Source: Sordaria brevicollis (taxonomy: Eukaryota > Ascomycota > Sordariomycetes > Sordariales > Sordariaceae). Taken from it: a stretch of 64,000 nucleotides of DNA. The notes under the pieces are model-generated. The model made no database searches. It was not told where the DNA came from and saw only the letters and a list, made by a program, of their open reading frames with translations. The position numbers were made by a program, and so were the translations under genes. Location: positions 4,092,001-4,156,000 of the forward strand of contig JAUTDP010000002.1 in the NCBI GenBank assembly GCA_033439795.1, read 5' to 3'. Below are positions 1 through 11,620 of this stretch, in pieces. Positions within the stretch are counted from its first letter, which is position 1. Each line of letters opens with the position of its first letter.

Positions 1-312
1 GATAGAGGTTTGTCCGCGGCGACTTGAGGTATTCCTCATGGCCCGTATTTCAGCCAGCATATCTTCGTCATCGTTTACGCGGTTCTGCTGCCGCATTGCG
101 CCGGGCCGCCTCATGTCTTTATGTTGGCGTCTGGCGCCCTGATTCCTCCGTGGGGCGGATTGCGAAGCGCTCGATCCCTGGCCTTGGCCTGTACCTTGAC
201 GTCGAGCAGAATCAAAGCCAATAGGTGAGGGTGCTTGCGGAGGGGCTTGCGAGAAGTTCGAGGTTGGAGGAGCGGAAAGGGACTTGCCCGGTGCTGATGG
301 GGTCGAGTTCAT
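1..312 (-). CDS. N-terminus of a probable RING-finger protein (RNF10/Mag2-like), runs off left edge
   Basis: Read leftwards from an ATG at 312, the frame stays open for 104 codons to the window edge. An in-frame TGA lies 19 codons upstream of the ATG, so this is the first possible start in this exon. The peptide begins MNSTPSAPGK, is rich in Pro, Ser, Gln and Arg, and reaches RNTSSRRGQTSI at the edge. Fungal RNF10/Mag2-type RING proteins carry a similar R[KR]GQTSI motif, normally followed by THLMNF, after a disordered N-terminus; I rely on that resemblance. The RING domain itself would lie outside the window and cannot be checked. Yeast Mag2 and human RNF10 are ubiquitin ligases linked to ribosome quality control. 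The coding call is fairly good, the family name tentative. A 5' exon further upstream is not excluded. Confidence 0.5.
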   Translation of the reverse strand, partial: MNSTPSAPGKSLSAPPTSNFSQAPPQAPSPIGFDSARRQGTGQGQGSSASQSAPRRNQGARRQHKDMRRPGAMRQQNRVNDDEDMLAEIRAMRNTSSRRGQTSI

Positions 313-1921
313 ATTTGGCAGGCTGGCGTTGATGAATGGATAGAGTGAGCGTGCTCCTCTCGCGGTGGATCAAATGCTTCGCTTTCAGGTACTTGTTTCT
401 CCAGCAGACTAATTCTCCGGGGCGGTGGCAAGGCAACCCTAACAATGCTTCACTAAGCTGTCAGCACCTTGTTCTATCCATACCCAAATCTGGACCGACA
501 GGCGACACGGTTTTCAGACCACGAAAGGAAGAAAAGGAAGAGTTCGCTCATGGGCAATACCTCTTGTGTGTTAATCACCTCGCTGTGTCATCGTCTGTTG
601 GCGTTGCAGGGGGGGATAATGACGTCTGGACGTATCTCGGACGCAGTGAGAGGTCTTTGCTCCGTTAACGTGTCAACGACCGTAAGACGTTCCTAAAGAG
701 CGAGCACATGAGATGAAATATAGACACGAGGATAACGCAAGAGAAGCGGCAACACAATTCAGTGGCGGGAGTATGTCAAAGTTGAAGAAGGGGTCCAGAC
801 GCGGACCCCATGAGATATGAGATCGAAAGGGACGGGAATCGGAGGCCGGGGATGCAGCTGGGCGGGCGGGAGTCACTCGAGGTCTCCGTTGTAAGAAAAC
901 CGCGGGGCAAATGGCGACAACTGAAGGCGGGAAGCGAGGCGCTACAACACTGGAGGAGATAGGCCTAACAAATACCTGCGGCCTGTCAAGTGCCTGCCGC
1001 GGGCCGTGTTAGCTGAGTGACTCCACCGCCAGTGTACTTGATACATTGTGCCTTCCCCACATTTGATTACATGGTACATGAAGGAAGAAACAACACAAGA
1101 AGTCACAACACCATACGGCGACACTGCGCAATATCATTTGAATTATGGAGGCTTATATAGTTGCTTCTGGATATTATGATGCGTTGCCTTTGTATACCCA
1201 CTTCCACACCTCAAACACCAAAGGGCTGGCTATATTAAGGCTGCAAAAACAGCTAGGTGCGTGCGGACTGCCATGAATACAGTAACATTACAAAACACAA
1301 ATCTGGATTACAAATGGCTTCTTCGCATGAGAGCTCAGAACTATCGACAACTACTTGAGCAACTTAGGAAAACCAACAAATGATCAAAGAAGAAGTATTT
1401 GAAACTCTTAGATATCTCGGCTTTTCACCGGAGCGATTACTCCTTCAGTCAGTTCAATCTTCCGTGTTCCATGCTGCGCAATCGTACCTAGAAAACAGGA
1501 ACAGACACCAGACTAAATTGGCCCCGACAACACTGACAGAAATAAGTATTAAACGTACGACTAACTTTAGGTTGTGTAGGGTTGAGCGCGGGTTTCTCGT
1601 ATCATCATGTGTGCCGTCCACCGTATGGGTACATTATGAAAGAGCATCAAAAGCAGAAATGCAACGGATCAAAACGGACGAACAAACATTATGAGATGCG
1701 TAGGGCGCCTATTCGCACGCCCATTGAGCGCACGACTAACTGCGTGTGCGCTTCTATCTTACAAAAAGTGAGTGCCCTATGACACGGCGGAAAATAAAAC
1801 AAAACCAATTCATCAATCAGCCTTCCAACCCATGGGGAATATTTTAACGGGACAATGACAGCAAAAAGAGAGAAAGAGAAAGAAAAAGGTATCATCCACG
1901 CCCAACGCACTAGCCTTTTTT
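313..1921. other. Intergenic region, no supported gene
   Basis: This stretch lies between the start of the RING-finger gene and the stop codon of the CBM48 gene, so it should hold the promoter and 5' leader of the former and the 3' UTR of the latter. Open frames reach at most about 110 codons, overlap one another in several frames and show no recognisable domain. I see nothing else in it. Confidence 0.6.
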
Positions 1922-4900
1922 CTAAGTGAACTTGTGCTTGAGCTTGCTGAAGAAGCCACTGACTCGGTTCTTCTTCTTTCTCTCTGGCGTGGTAGAGGCA
2001 GAGGTCGTGGCCGTGGCCGTAGTCTCAACGCCAGTAGTAACGGCCGGTTGCTCAGTTGCCTTGCCATTGCCATTGGCAGCTGGGAAACCCTCCGTAGTAG
2101 TCGGCGTTGTCGGAGTGACTGGCGCCTCAACGGGCTTGGAAGCAGCAGCTGTTGAACCATTGGCCACTGCACCGTTCGCCGGGGAACCGTTGGCAGCCGA
2201 ACCATTGGTGGCCGTGCCGTTGTTGGTCGCCTTCGTGGATGATTCGCCAATAGGCTCAGTGGGCTTGACCTCTTGTAGGAGCTCAGTCTCAACAGCCTTC
2301 TTGTCGGCTACGATCTCGGCGGGCTTGACTTCCTTTAGAAGCTGGGCCTCGACTGCAGACTTCTCCGCTACAACGTCGGCATTGGCAGCGGCTTCGGGAG
2401 CCTTGCCGGCCTCTGTGATGGAATCCTTGACAGGCTCGGGGACTGCCGAGGCAATGGCTTGGGGAATAGACTCTGTGGGCTTCACGGTCTTCAAAAGCTC
2501 ATCCTCGACCAATTTCTTGTCATGAACAGCATGAGGATATCCAGCAGCCTCAGGAGACTGGTCGGCTTGCTGAAGGGAATCCCTAACTTCCGAGGGAACC
2601 TCAGCAGCCACGGCAGGGGGCTCAGCTGGGACAGGCTTCACCTCCTTCAGCAACTCGGCCTCAACGGCCTGCTTCTCTAGGACTGCCGTGGCATTGGTGG
2701 TAGCTTCGGGCGACTCGCCAGCCTTCTCGATGGAATTCTTGACCTCGACAGGAACAGCCGCCGAGACACCCTCAACGCGTGATGCCTTTTCAGCCGCGAG
2801 GGACCTCTCAACCTCAGCAGAAGTGGGAAGAGCCTGGCCGTTTTGGGACGCCGGTTGCAGCGACGCAGGGAGGATGTTCTGGACCGCCTGTGGTAGATGA
2901 CCGGTGACGTCTTGTGCGCTTGGGAGGCTGCTTGCAACAGTCGATGTGGCGTTAGCCGTGGTCTGCTGGACTGTGCTAGCAGAGTTGGCGGCAGTTTCCT
3001 TGGCCTGAGTACCGGCACTGGCAGCAACATTGGCAGCGCTGCCAAGAGCATCACTGGTGGTGTCTTTGGCGGCGGACGCAGCGTTGGTGGCAGCATCGGC
3101 GGTAGTACTAAGAGCTTCGCTGGCGGTTTGTCCGATCTTGCTGCCAACATCGGCAGCCGCATTGGCGGTCGCATTAACGGCACCGGGAATCTTACTACCA
3201 ACATCCACCGCGGCGTTCTTGGTGGTCTCAAGCACAACAGGGAGCTTATCGGCGGCAACAGTGGCAGCGCCGACAACGGCAGCGGCAGCGGCATTGCCAG
3301 CAAAAGCGACAGCATCAGCAAGGGACAAGTCAGTCTCAGACTTTTCGGTGCCGTAGCCAGCAGTACCTTCAGAGGTTGAGGGAACCTCGGAAACCTTGTG
3401 CAACAGCTCATCCTCAACAGCAGCCTTGCCCTTTACCTCCTCGGCCATGCCACTTGCGCCGGGCTCCACATGGGCCTTCTCTTGGCTCTCCCTGACGGCC
3501 TCAGGAACCTCAGGCTCGTTGAAGGGAACCTGGGCAGCCAAAGCAGCAGTGGTCGAGATGGGAGTGACGGTGTTGATGGTGACATCGTTGTGGCTGGTGA
3601 TGGGAAGGCTGGATTCGGGGATCATGTTGTTGGAAACCGGAGGCAAGGCGGCGTCGAGGCCAGGAATGCGGTCGGCGCTGTTCTCGTACGATTCCTTATC
3701 TAGTGTAACGTTGGTGTTGATGTCTGCAGCCCTGACGTCATCAGGAATCTTCTCGCCGGGTGCGAGCTTGAAGGGGTTGAGAGCACCCTCAGTGGCAGGA
3801 AGAGGGTTGACCTTGAATTCGGTCTCCGCGTCCGTGGAAATAGGAGGGGCAGCAACGGGCGATGTGTTGAAATCGACGCCTGGAATCCGGTCGCTCTGTT
3901 CGTACGACTCCTTATCAAGAGTAACGTGGCTGTTGACATTCTGGGCCGAGACGCTATCGGGAATCTTTTCGCCGGGCTTCAGATCGATGGGATTGAGGGC
4001 ACCATCCGTGGCGGGGAGAGGGCTAACGCTGAAGGTCTTGTCACCGTCGGCGGCGGGGGTTTCGACCCAGCCACCTGGGGGGCCGTTGTTCTTCTTGCTA
4101 TCCATAGGGTTGCTGACGGGTTGTGCTGTCGAATCGGGCGTTACAGTGTTGAGTGCGCTCATGATGGTCTCTGCGAATGTGGGTTCTCCTGTATTGCTGC
4201 TTCCTTCTACCTTGCGGTTTTCATTCGACATAGCTTGAGGCTCCGTGTCTTGTGTTGATGGGTCTGCGGTTCTGTTGAGGTTCTCGGGTAGCAAAACGTT
4301 GTTCTCGTTTCCTTCGTGGTCTTTTTCTTGTGGTGCTGTGTGGTCGGTGGTCCAACGTCCGTCGACAACAAACTGTGAAATATGGTTGCGTCAGTGCTTG
4401 GTCAGAGGAGTGAACGGGTTTGGCTGGTTTATATGTAAAAAGGATGTGCAGGTGAATGGTAAGGCGGGAAACAGGACGAGGTAAGGAGGGGTTGCGCCTG
4501 GATGACGAAGCAGGAGCGAGACTGCCCGTTCACTGCCCTGGTCTGGCTGGCTGGATGATCCCTCCCATCCACCCATGCCTCGTCTCTCTGGCGACCCGGC
4601 AACACAGCAGAACGCATGCGATAATGCCACCCGAGAGGCGCCAGAACGCTGCCTAACAGCTCCCACCATTGCCCACGAACAAGGCAACGTTTGGCAGTGA
4701 TGAAATAAAGTAAGCTGCAGCTCCACACTAGCGCAGAGACCCTGCTTGTTCGTGTGCGCAACACGCCGACAAGAGAGCATCCATGAGTTCCTGGAGCGCA
4801 ATGCCCCATTGTTTGGCTGCCTTCCAGCCAGTCAGGGCATCGCTCGCGGCTCTGGCCCAGTTCGCTTATGGACCCCCTGGTGGCTCTCTACCGTCACGCG

Positions 4901-5961
4901 ATGTTGCGTTGCGTCATAGCCAGGCTAAAGAATAGGACCCAGCAACCGCCCGAGGCCGCTGGAGCACGCCCGCGGATCGCACCGGAAATAGAGCGACAAC
5001 ATTCCACACTTGCGACAGGGCAGGCAGTCCCAAGCAAGTGAGTAATGTCGTTCTCCAACTCTTTTCGAATTGCTCATTTCCCAGAATCCGGCTTGACCTC
5101 AACCTCGGGGGGTAAAGGGTTATGATGATGCGCTTGCACCCTCGGGCGCCCTCTATTTTCGACTCGGCTGCTCACTGCCTTGTCCTCCCCTTTTTGTCTT
5201 TTGAAGCGCGCAACTGCGATGCAAACAGGTGTCAACTCGTCGATATGCTCGAACGGAACTGAAAGCATCCAAGCTGCAACATCATAGGCTGGCCCTACCA
5301 CCAACTGGTGTAAGTCGTTCCCCATCCACCCCGCACAAGGCCTGAACAGCAGCGGACGCAATAGGAATTGGCGAATAGGAGGGTATCGTGAGCAAACGTT
5401 GGGGGAAGACAAAACCGAATCATCACCAACCTTGTAATAGACCTTGTCCGCGAAATCGGGAAGGGTGACTGTCTTTTCGAAATGGTCGCTGACTTTGTCA
5501 AGCTGTTCGCTCTTGGACCAGCCGTCAAAGGTGCCAGTTACGTAGACCTCCTCAGCGGCGTGAGGCCTGTAAGTTCCAAAAGTAGACGAATTAGCATACA
5601 ATTCAAAGGAGGAAACGACCCGGTGCGACTGCGATCCATCATCGTGATACCTGCAAGGGTAAAGTAGGTGGCTATGGTAGTGCTTCGCATCCAACCGACA
5701 CTTGCAGGCGAGCGGGCGAGTTTAGTCGCTGGAATGGAGGCAGCTTGGATGCGTCCAGATGAAAATGACCCTTTCTCTGGCTCCTGTCTCGCGATCCAAC
5801 ACCGTCGCAATGCACAATGGGAGATGATCACGCATTGGATGACGGCGGCCTTGGGACGGGCGACCGCATGCTGCCACCGCTTGCAATGTGCTGGAATGAA
5901 ACACTGCGGGAGGGATTGGATGGAACTGCGCAACTGACCATCTGAAGGTAAAAGTGCCCAT
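1922..5961 (-). CDS. CBM48/AMPK-glycogen-binding-domain protein (Mdg1/Crp1-like) with long repetitive tail
   Basis: I rebuilt three exons: 5961-5939, 5566-5431 and 4372-1922, giving 869 aa. Exon 1 codes MGTFTFRW (split Trp), exon 2 PHAAEEVYVTGTFDGWSK and onward, and exon 3 opens with FVVDGRW. Together they make one continuous AMPK1_CBM/CBM48 domain (residues about 2-85) with the GTFDGW and YYKFVVDG signatures. Introns are 372 bp (GTCAGT) and 1,058 bp (GTTGGT...CAG). The tail is low-complexity: a duplicated 48-residue block (171-218, 243-291), an Ala-rich LEA-like stretch (about 409-539), a 41-residue module repeated four and a half times (342-757), and a basic C-terminus ending SKLKHKFT (850-869). 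In yeast, Mdg1 and Crp1 share an N-terminal CBM48 and act in pheromone signalling and cruciform-DNA binding; a role here is not shown by the sequence. The exon joins are strongly supported; the function is not known. Confidence 0.88.
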
Positions 5962-8900
5962 TGTCAACTTGTTGATTCGTGGGATTAACTGGCTTAAGGT
6001 TTCGGAATCGGAGGTTGCTTTTGGATTAGAGGGCTTCTTGAGGTTGAAGATGGCTGCGGAGAGGTCCTCGTGGGTATACCGTATGAAATATTTGGAGGTG
6101 CCGTGGATAACAAAGGTCGATGGGTCGCGCGAAACTGAAAGGTCCCGTCGGCGGGCGGTTATTTGGAGATTATAGATGCGGAGGAGTGGCGCAACACTGC
6201 TTGCTCTTCCTAGCTCTCTCTGACGTCAGGTCAGTTCGGTAGTAGCGTATTTTGGTGGTTGGAGATCCAGAAAGGGAAGATGTTCGGTTGCAGTTTGGAG
6301 AAGCAACAACGAACTGAACGGATAGAAAAATTAAGAGGTCGGAAAGTTGGACGCGAGGAGGGGAAAAGATCGTTTCAAAAGAAATCGCAGAGGACCGAAA
6401 TTTCAAAAGATAAAATAAAAAAAGCTCCCACGCAGTGATCCTTTCGTACGACCTGGGCCAGTCAGCTCCTCAGCTTGGATCGATCAGAAAGAACGGAAGG
6501 AGCAACTCATCTGCTGCAAAGAGGGACCAGAGAGGGGACCAGAGAGCCCATCCACTGGGACCACAGACCGGGCTTGCAGCGTTGCAGGGGTCGCCAGGCA
6601 GGGTAGCAGGGATGTGAGGCTCCACATCCGGCGGGTCCTCCAGGCTGTTAGTGTCACTTCTTTTGTCTGAAGCGAGCACTCGCCAAATTTTCTCTCCTCC
6701 CATCATCGACCGGCACGGGCAATTCAAATCTCGACACACATCGAACACACACACAGTCTGCACAGCAAAGGGGCGGCCGGTTGCTCGCAACGAATAGCAA
6801 GCACAAGCGATCAACGGACTTCCGATGCGCCCGGTTGGTCCAGCTTATCAGAGGAGAGAAAAAAAAGCCGTCGCCAACAAACATTCGTCAATTTGGGTGG
6901 TGGGCGGGCGCTGCTGTGCAAGCCATGAATGTGTGTGTGCACCACCTTGGACCACTTATCAAAAGCCGTGTCCGTCACCGCCATCTGCTCCTCCGTTATC
7001 AGAGAAATCAACAAAAAAAAAGGTTCGATTCCCGATTCCAGGCGTCAAGTCCGTGTCAGTGCCAAACGTGCCGCCACTCATTGGATGCAAGCAACAAAGG
7101 ACAAGACAATCAGATGGCAAGGAAGGCGGGAGGGCCAAGAGGGGGAAGGATTGCTTCAAGTGCTTACCGTGACGAGGAGCCAACGTTCCAGGGTACAAAG
7201 GCCATTTCCAACTGTGCCATGTAACCTCAGCCCCTTGCCCAGTAGCACAGGTTTCTTTGGCCCTACCAGTAATGTTGCCATTGTTTCCCATTGTTCAGCC
7301 TCTTGTTTTTTTCATGAAAAAAGCGTCATGTCCCGCGAGTTCAACAGGATACGAGCTCATCAGTCCACGGGTAGACGTGATCGAAGACGAGAGAGGAGTC
7401 AGAAACTTTATATAACAACCGACGGTAGATCTTGGAGTTGGCTCCATCCGTGGACACCACATGCCCTCCCTCGCTATCGATGAGCTGAGATCACGATCTT
7501 TAAAAAGAAGCTGGAGCTTTGAAGCAGGTGGGGTGCACTGTAAATAATGTGCACTAGCATATCCATGACCCCAACGACATGGAAAGGCTTTTGATAAGAT
7601 CGGCGCCAAGGAGAGGTAACCATGCCATAGATAAAACTGACTTGCACGCTTACACGAGCTACAACTCCGGCTCTTCCCATCGTCAGTGTTCTCGACTTTT
7701 TCACCAGCCTCTCTTTTTTCGCCTTTTGTCAAGTTCTTCTTCTTTTGAAGTTCTTTTTGACCTTCTCTTCCGCTGATAATCATATGTGCTTGTTGACTCA
7801 CGAAAACTTTTTTTCGCAGCGTGCTTCGATCATTGGCTGACGCAATACCGCCAGGGGGATCATCTCTTGTTTATTAGGTTTCAGTTAACTCCGTCTTTGG
7901 TCCTCGCTAGCTAGCGTACAGAGACTCCGACCGACCAGGCTTTTTTTCACAAGCGGGACTATGATGTGCAAGAGCAAATCATGGCGAGTATCATCTTTAC
8001 ATACAGTATCCTTTTCACATTCCCTATCTCGCATCCCCTGAATGGTCCCGTCTCGTTGGCAAAAAAAATCAAATCGGTCTGATTGGTCTCCAACCGACAA
8101 AATGATTACCAAAAGGGAGCTCCATCAGACGTATGAAGATCCTTGGCAGAGAGCTTCGCGCTAACAGACTCGGCTGTGGAAACCACCTGGTCTAGATAGT
8201 GGCGTCGACTTTGAGTCGTTTTTCTTACCCAACCCTCCCTCGTCTTATCATCCGCAGGCTTCTCAGCATGAAGACCAGGAGAGACATTTATCTTGAGGAA
8301 GCCGCTCAAATATCCTCATCGAAAACATTTTACACAGATAAAAAACATTTTACCTACCTATCCTTCATAAAGTTTGTTTCCATCCAAATTTTCTTCGCTC
8401 CTGCCCCTCCCAATGGGGAGCATACCGATGTCGGCGACCTATCCAAACACATGCTTCGGAAAACACTGTATCAGCTGCACAAGAGATAGGTCGACGACCA
8501 GGCCAGCAAGGTACCCGATCCCCAGCTATCCTATCACAATCAGCTTTGCGATCACCATCGTCCGTCCAGTTTAGACCAGTCCAGTCCAGTCGACGACCGC
8601 AATAAGGAAAAAAATTTCTTACTCGAGGTTTGTTTTGTTGTTCTAGAATCGTGAATTTTATCCAAACACGTCAACCGTTGAAGCAGCAGCAACAACAAAA
8701 TCCGAAAGTGGACGAGAATGGCACTTCATCGTGGCAACATCAAGTAGGGACGTCGGACGCATTGGAAAGGGGCATGCATGCATGCAGCAAAAAAAAAAAA
8801 AAAAAAAAAGTCCACATGTGAAGATGGGACAAACGTCCAATCAATAGGGCTGACTGATTTGTTGATTTTGCCAGGCATTTGCTTCTTACTTCTCGGTCAA

Positions 8901-9400
8901 CGTTTTTTTGTGACAACACCAGGCAAAAAAGAAAAAAGGATCGAGAACTTGCGGAACAAGCAAAGAGTCGTGGACGGCAGACTCGTGGTCAATCATGGGT
9001 GGTTCATAGGCTCGCCAAAGAATCTCCAATACCCCTCCCGTGGCTCTTGAAAGTGAAAGCCACCGAAAAGAAGCAGATCGTCGGTAAAACGTCAGGGTAA
9101 GAGAAAAAAAAATTACTCCGACACAGCTGCCCTTCCCACATCCATCTCGGATAGGTCCTTCCATCCAAGAGACACCGACAGATTGGACCAAAAGGAACCC
9201 TGCCCTATGCTTTGCCTGATTCACATTCGCGACGATGGGGGCAAGCAAGTTAAGCAACTAGGTAAGACCAATACGCGATGGGATTTGCTGACTATCACAT
9301 GAAAACCCAGTCGAGAACGAATTGAAAAGACAAGCGGTAAGCACATCAAAATTCCCCTTTTACTGTTTTCCTAGAAAACTCCTTTCAACAGAAACAACAT
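5962..9400. other. Long intergenic region, no supported gene
   Basis: This 3.4-kb stretch separates the divergently placed 5' end of the CBM48 gene from the 3' end of the ferric reductase gene. It has homopolymer runs and many short overlapping frames (longest about 184 codons) without domains, consistent composition or plausible splice structure. It probably holds the CBM48 promoter and long 5' leader; anything transcribed as non-coding RNA cannot be told from sequence alone. Confidence 0.55.
8789..8809 (+). repeat. Poly(A) run of 21 preceded by GCATGCATGCATGC
   Basis: A 21-nt adenine homopolymer directly follows a short alternating GCAT palindromic repeat (8772-8785). It is intergenic. It could be a simple slippage tract or the trace of a reverse-transcribed tail, but there are no flanking features to support the latter. 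Confidence 0.8.
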
Positions 9401-11620
9401 TTACCATCCAAACTGCTCACAATGTAGCTCAACCCCCGGCCCGTCTCCCTGTATCAACCTCGCCGTCGTGTCTCTCACGACACGCATCAAGCCGTCCGGC
9501 CCGCACGCCGCCACTAGCACACGTTGGTTCGAAGGGGTGCCGATGATTGCCTGTCGGATCAGCGTCGCCATGTCTGGCCTTCCAGGCTTGATGGCGTGCT
9601 CGTAACCGTGCGTTTGATGATGGGCATGAAGATGTTGTGAGTCGGTACCAGTACTGCTGTTGTCCGCCGCATCGCTGTGATGAGAGACGCCAGCAAGACC
9701 GCCATCACCGCCGTGCTCGAGATCTTTTTCGTTCAGTGTCGATGAGTGCGTCTGTGCATGATGAGTGGGTAATGGCAGCTGAGGCATCTTTTCAGTGTCC
9801 GGAGAGCCGCTACCGCCGCTAGCAGGTGAAAGAGGTGGTGTAGATTCTGCCGACGATGATTCAGAGGTTCGCGGTTGTGTGTGGTGGTGCAGCAAGCTGT
9901 GGCCATGAATGTGCGGCAAGTGGTGATGATGCTGAGAAGCGACTGGCGATCGTGTTACATAGATGGAAACATCGACTTTGGGCGAATGGGCGTGGCTCTT
10001 CAGTGTTTCCAGATGCTCTTTGAACCACGCCAGGTTTTCTGTCACAGTCCCAGAATGTTAGTTACCCTCCCTTGACAAGTGCTGGCAAAATCATGTTTCA
10101 AAAATAAAAAGAGGTGGTGTTTCACGCAATCTTTAAGCAAGCAGCCACACTTTGTTTAAGGAGAGACTTACCATGTTTCTTCACAGCCCAGATAAAGGTA
10201 ATCTTCTTGTGAGATTCATCGTGCAACCTCTCGAGAATGTTTGCCACAAGTCCAAAGGTGAAAGTAGCGCCTCCACCGCCGGCGATGAGGACAATCTTAT
10301 CGTAGTCCATTGGATCCGGAAACGTGCCATAAGGCCCGTCGAGAGACGCCCTCACAGAGATACCCGGGTTTGCAACTGCATGTTGGTGGAGGTCGCGAGT
10401 GAAGCCATTCTGTGCCTTGATGGTGAATTCCAAAGAGTCGGTCTTGTGGATCGTGAAGGGATGCGTCTCGAATTTGCGCACTGCCGGTATCCAGATGAAG
10501 CAGTGCTTTCCTGCTGCCGCCCTGGCGGGAGCCTTCTTGAATATGACTTTGGTGCCGCCATCCGGAAGAGGGTACAACGTCGCCTCGTTGTTCAAGCCGT
10601 AGTATAGAACTCTGGTTATCCTGATAAGGCGATCAAGTACCCACATGGACGCCGCTAGAAGTATCACAATGATTCCCTTCTTCGCAATGTGTGGCTGGTG
10701 GAATCCAAGAGAAACAATTCCCATGATCCAGCTCGAAATATGGACCACATAAAAGAGCTCGTACCAAATTCGCCTGAGGATAGTGGCCGAGAAGACTACC
10801 ATCAGAAAAGAGAAGCCGGTTACGATGGCCGCAATTTCAGCTCGATCCTTGAACTTGCTGACCATTCTTCCTTGATCACTGAAGAACGTGGTGTACAGTG
10901 CTGCATGGAGCACCATCCAGATGAACATGGTATATCCGGCGATTCGATGGAGACAGTTAAGTCTCTCATAAGAGTAGGCAGTGAGGAATGCCAAGGGGGT
11001 GTTCTTGAGTGCGAGAAAGATGACAAGTCCTAGGTTTGATGTAGCCAGCCTTGACGCAAAGTCTGGTTAGTGTCCTGGGTTTGAAGTAAGTAGAGACGGG
11101 TGAAAGACTTACCAGCCAAACCTGGAGGCAAGGTTGGCTTTAGAGCTGGCATCTACGTTTGTAAATCCAACGGCAACATTGGCCACCACATATATCGTAA
11201 CAAGCAGCGCGTGTCCAGCGGATTTGAAGCCCGGGACCTTGCGAACAAGAAAGTTTCTTACGAACCTAATATCAGATCGTCAGAACATGCCATTACTTGA
11301 GATTTAGAGTCTGGCTCGTACCTTTCGATCGCGACCAAAGGCCGTCCTGCTACAGCCAAGGATCGCAAGGATCTTTCCGTCTTGACGCAGAGCCATCTTA
11401 TCCAGTGGAAGACGACGAAGAGAGCAATCAGGCCGCACAGTGCTGCTGCGAACATTTTCATCATGTGCTCGTTTTGTCGCAGCCTTGCGGCGAAGAATGC
11501 TTGCAGCGCAGGACTCTCATGGGAGTCATGGCCTCCGGCACTAGGAGCAGCAGCCTCTCCCCCTCCTCCTGGTCCAGTGTGCTCCCCGCTATTGGGAGTA
11601 TGAGATGATGGATGAGACAT
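9401..11620 (-). CDS. Ferric/cupric reductase transmembrane component (FRE family)
   Basis: Four exons (11620-11322, 11265-11113, 11049-10172, 10038-9401) join in frame to 655 aa. The start is the first ATG (MSHPSSHTPNS). The ferric-reductase transmembrane domain carries two heme-ligand pairs with H-x13-H spacing (His185/199 and His254/268). It is followed by the FAD motif HPFT (347-350), the NADPH-binding glycine loop AGGGGATFTFG (about 407-417) and the C-terminal CGPDGL motif. Such flavocytochromes move electrons from cytosolic NADPH across the plasma membrane to reduce Fe(III) or Cu(II) before uptake. The NADPH domain is interrupted at about residues 476-591 by a His/Ser/Pro-rich insertion with clusters such as SQHHHHLPHIHGH. 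All donors are GTACGA, GTAAGT or GTAAGT; one acceptor is AAG. The family is sure; metal specificity is not. Confidence 0.9.

Noticed and set aside
1926..4258. Several long plus-strand frames opposite the CBM48 gene
   Set aside because: They are low-complexity mirrors of an Ala/Pro/Val-rich coding exon and have no independent domain or splice structure.
7295..7801. 168-codon minus-strand frame
   Set aside because: No domain, no consistent composition, and overlapping frames on both strands; likely chance.
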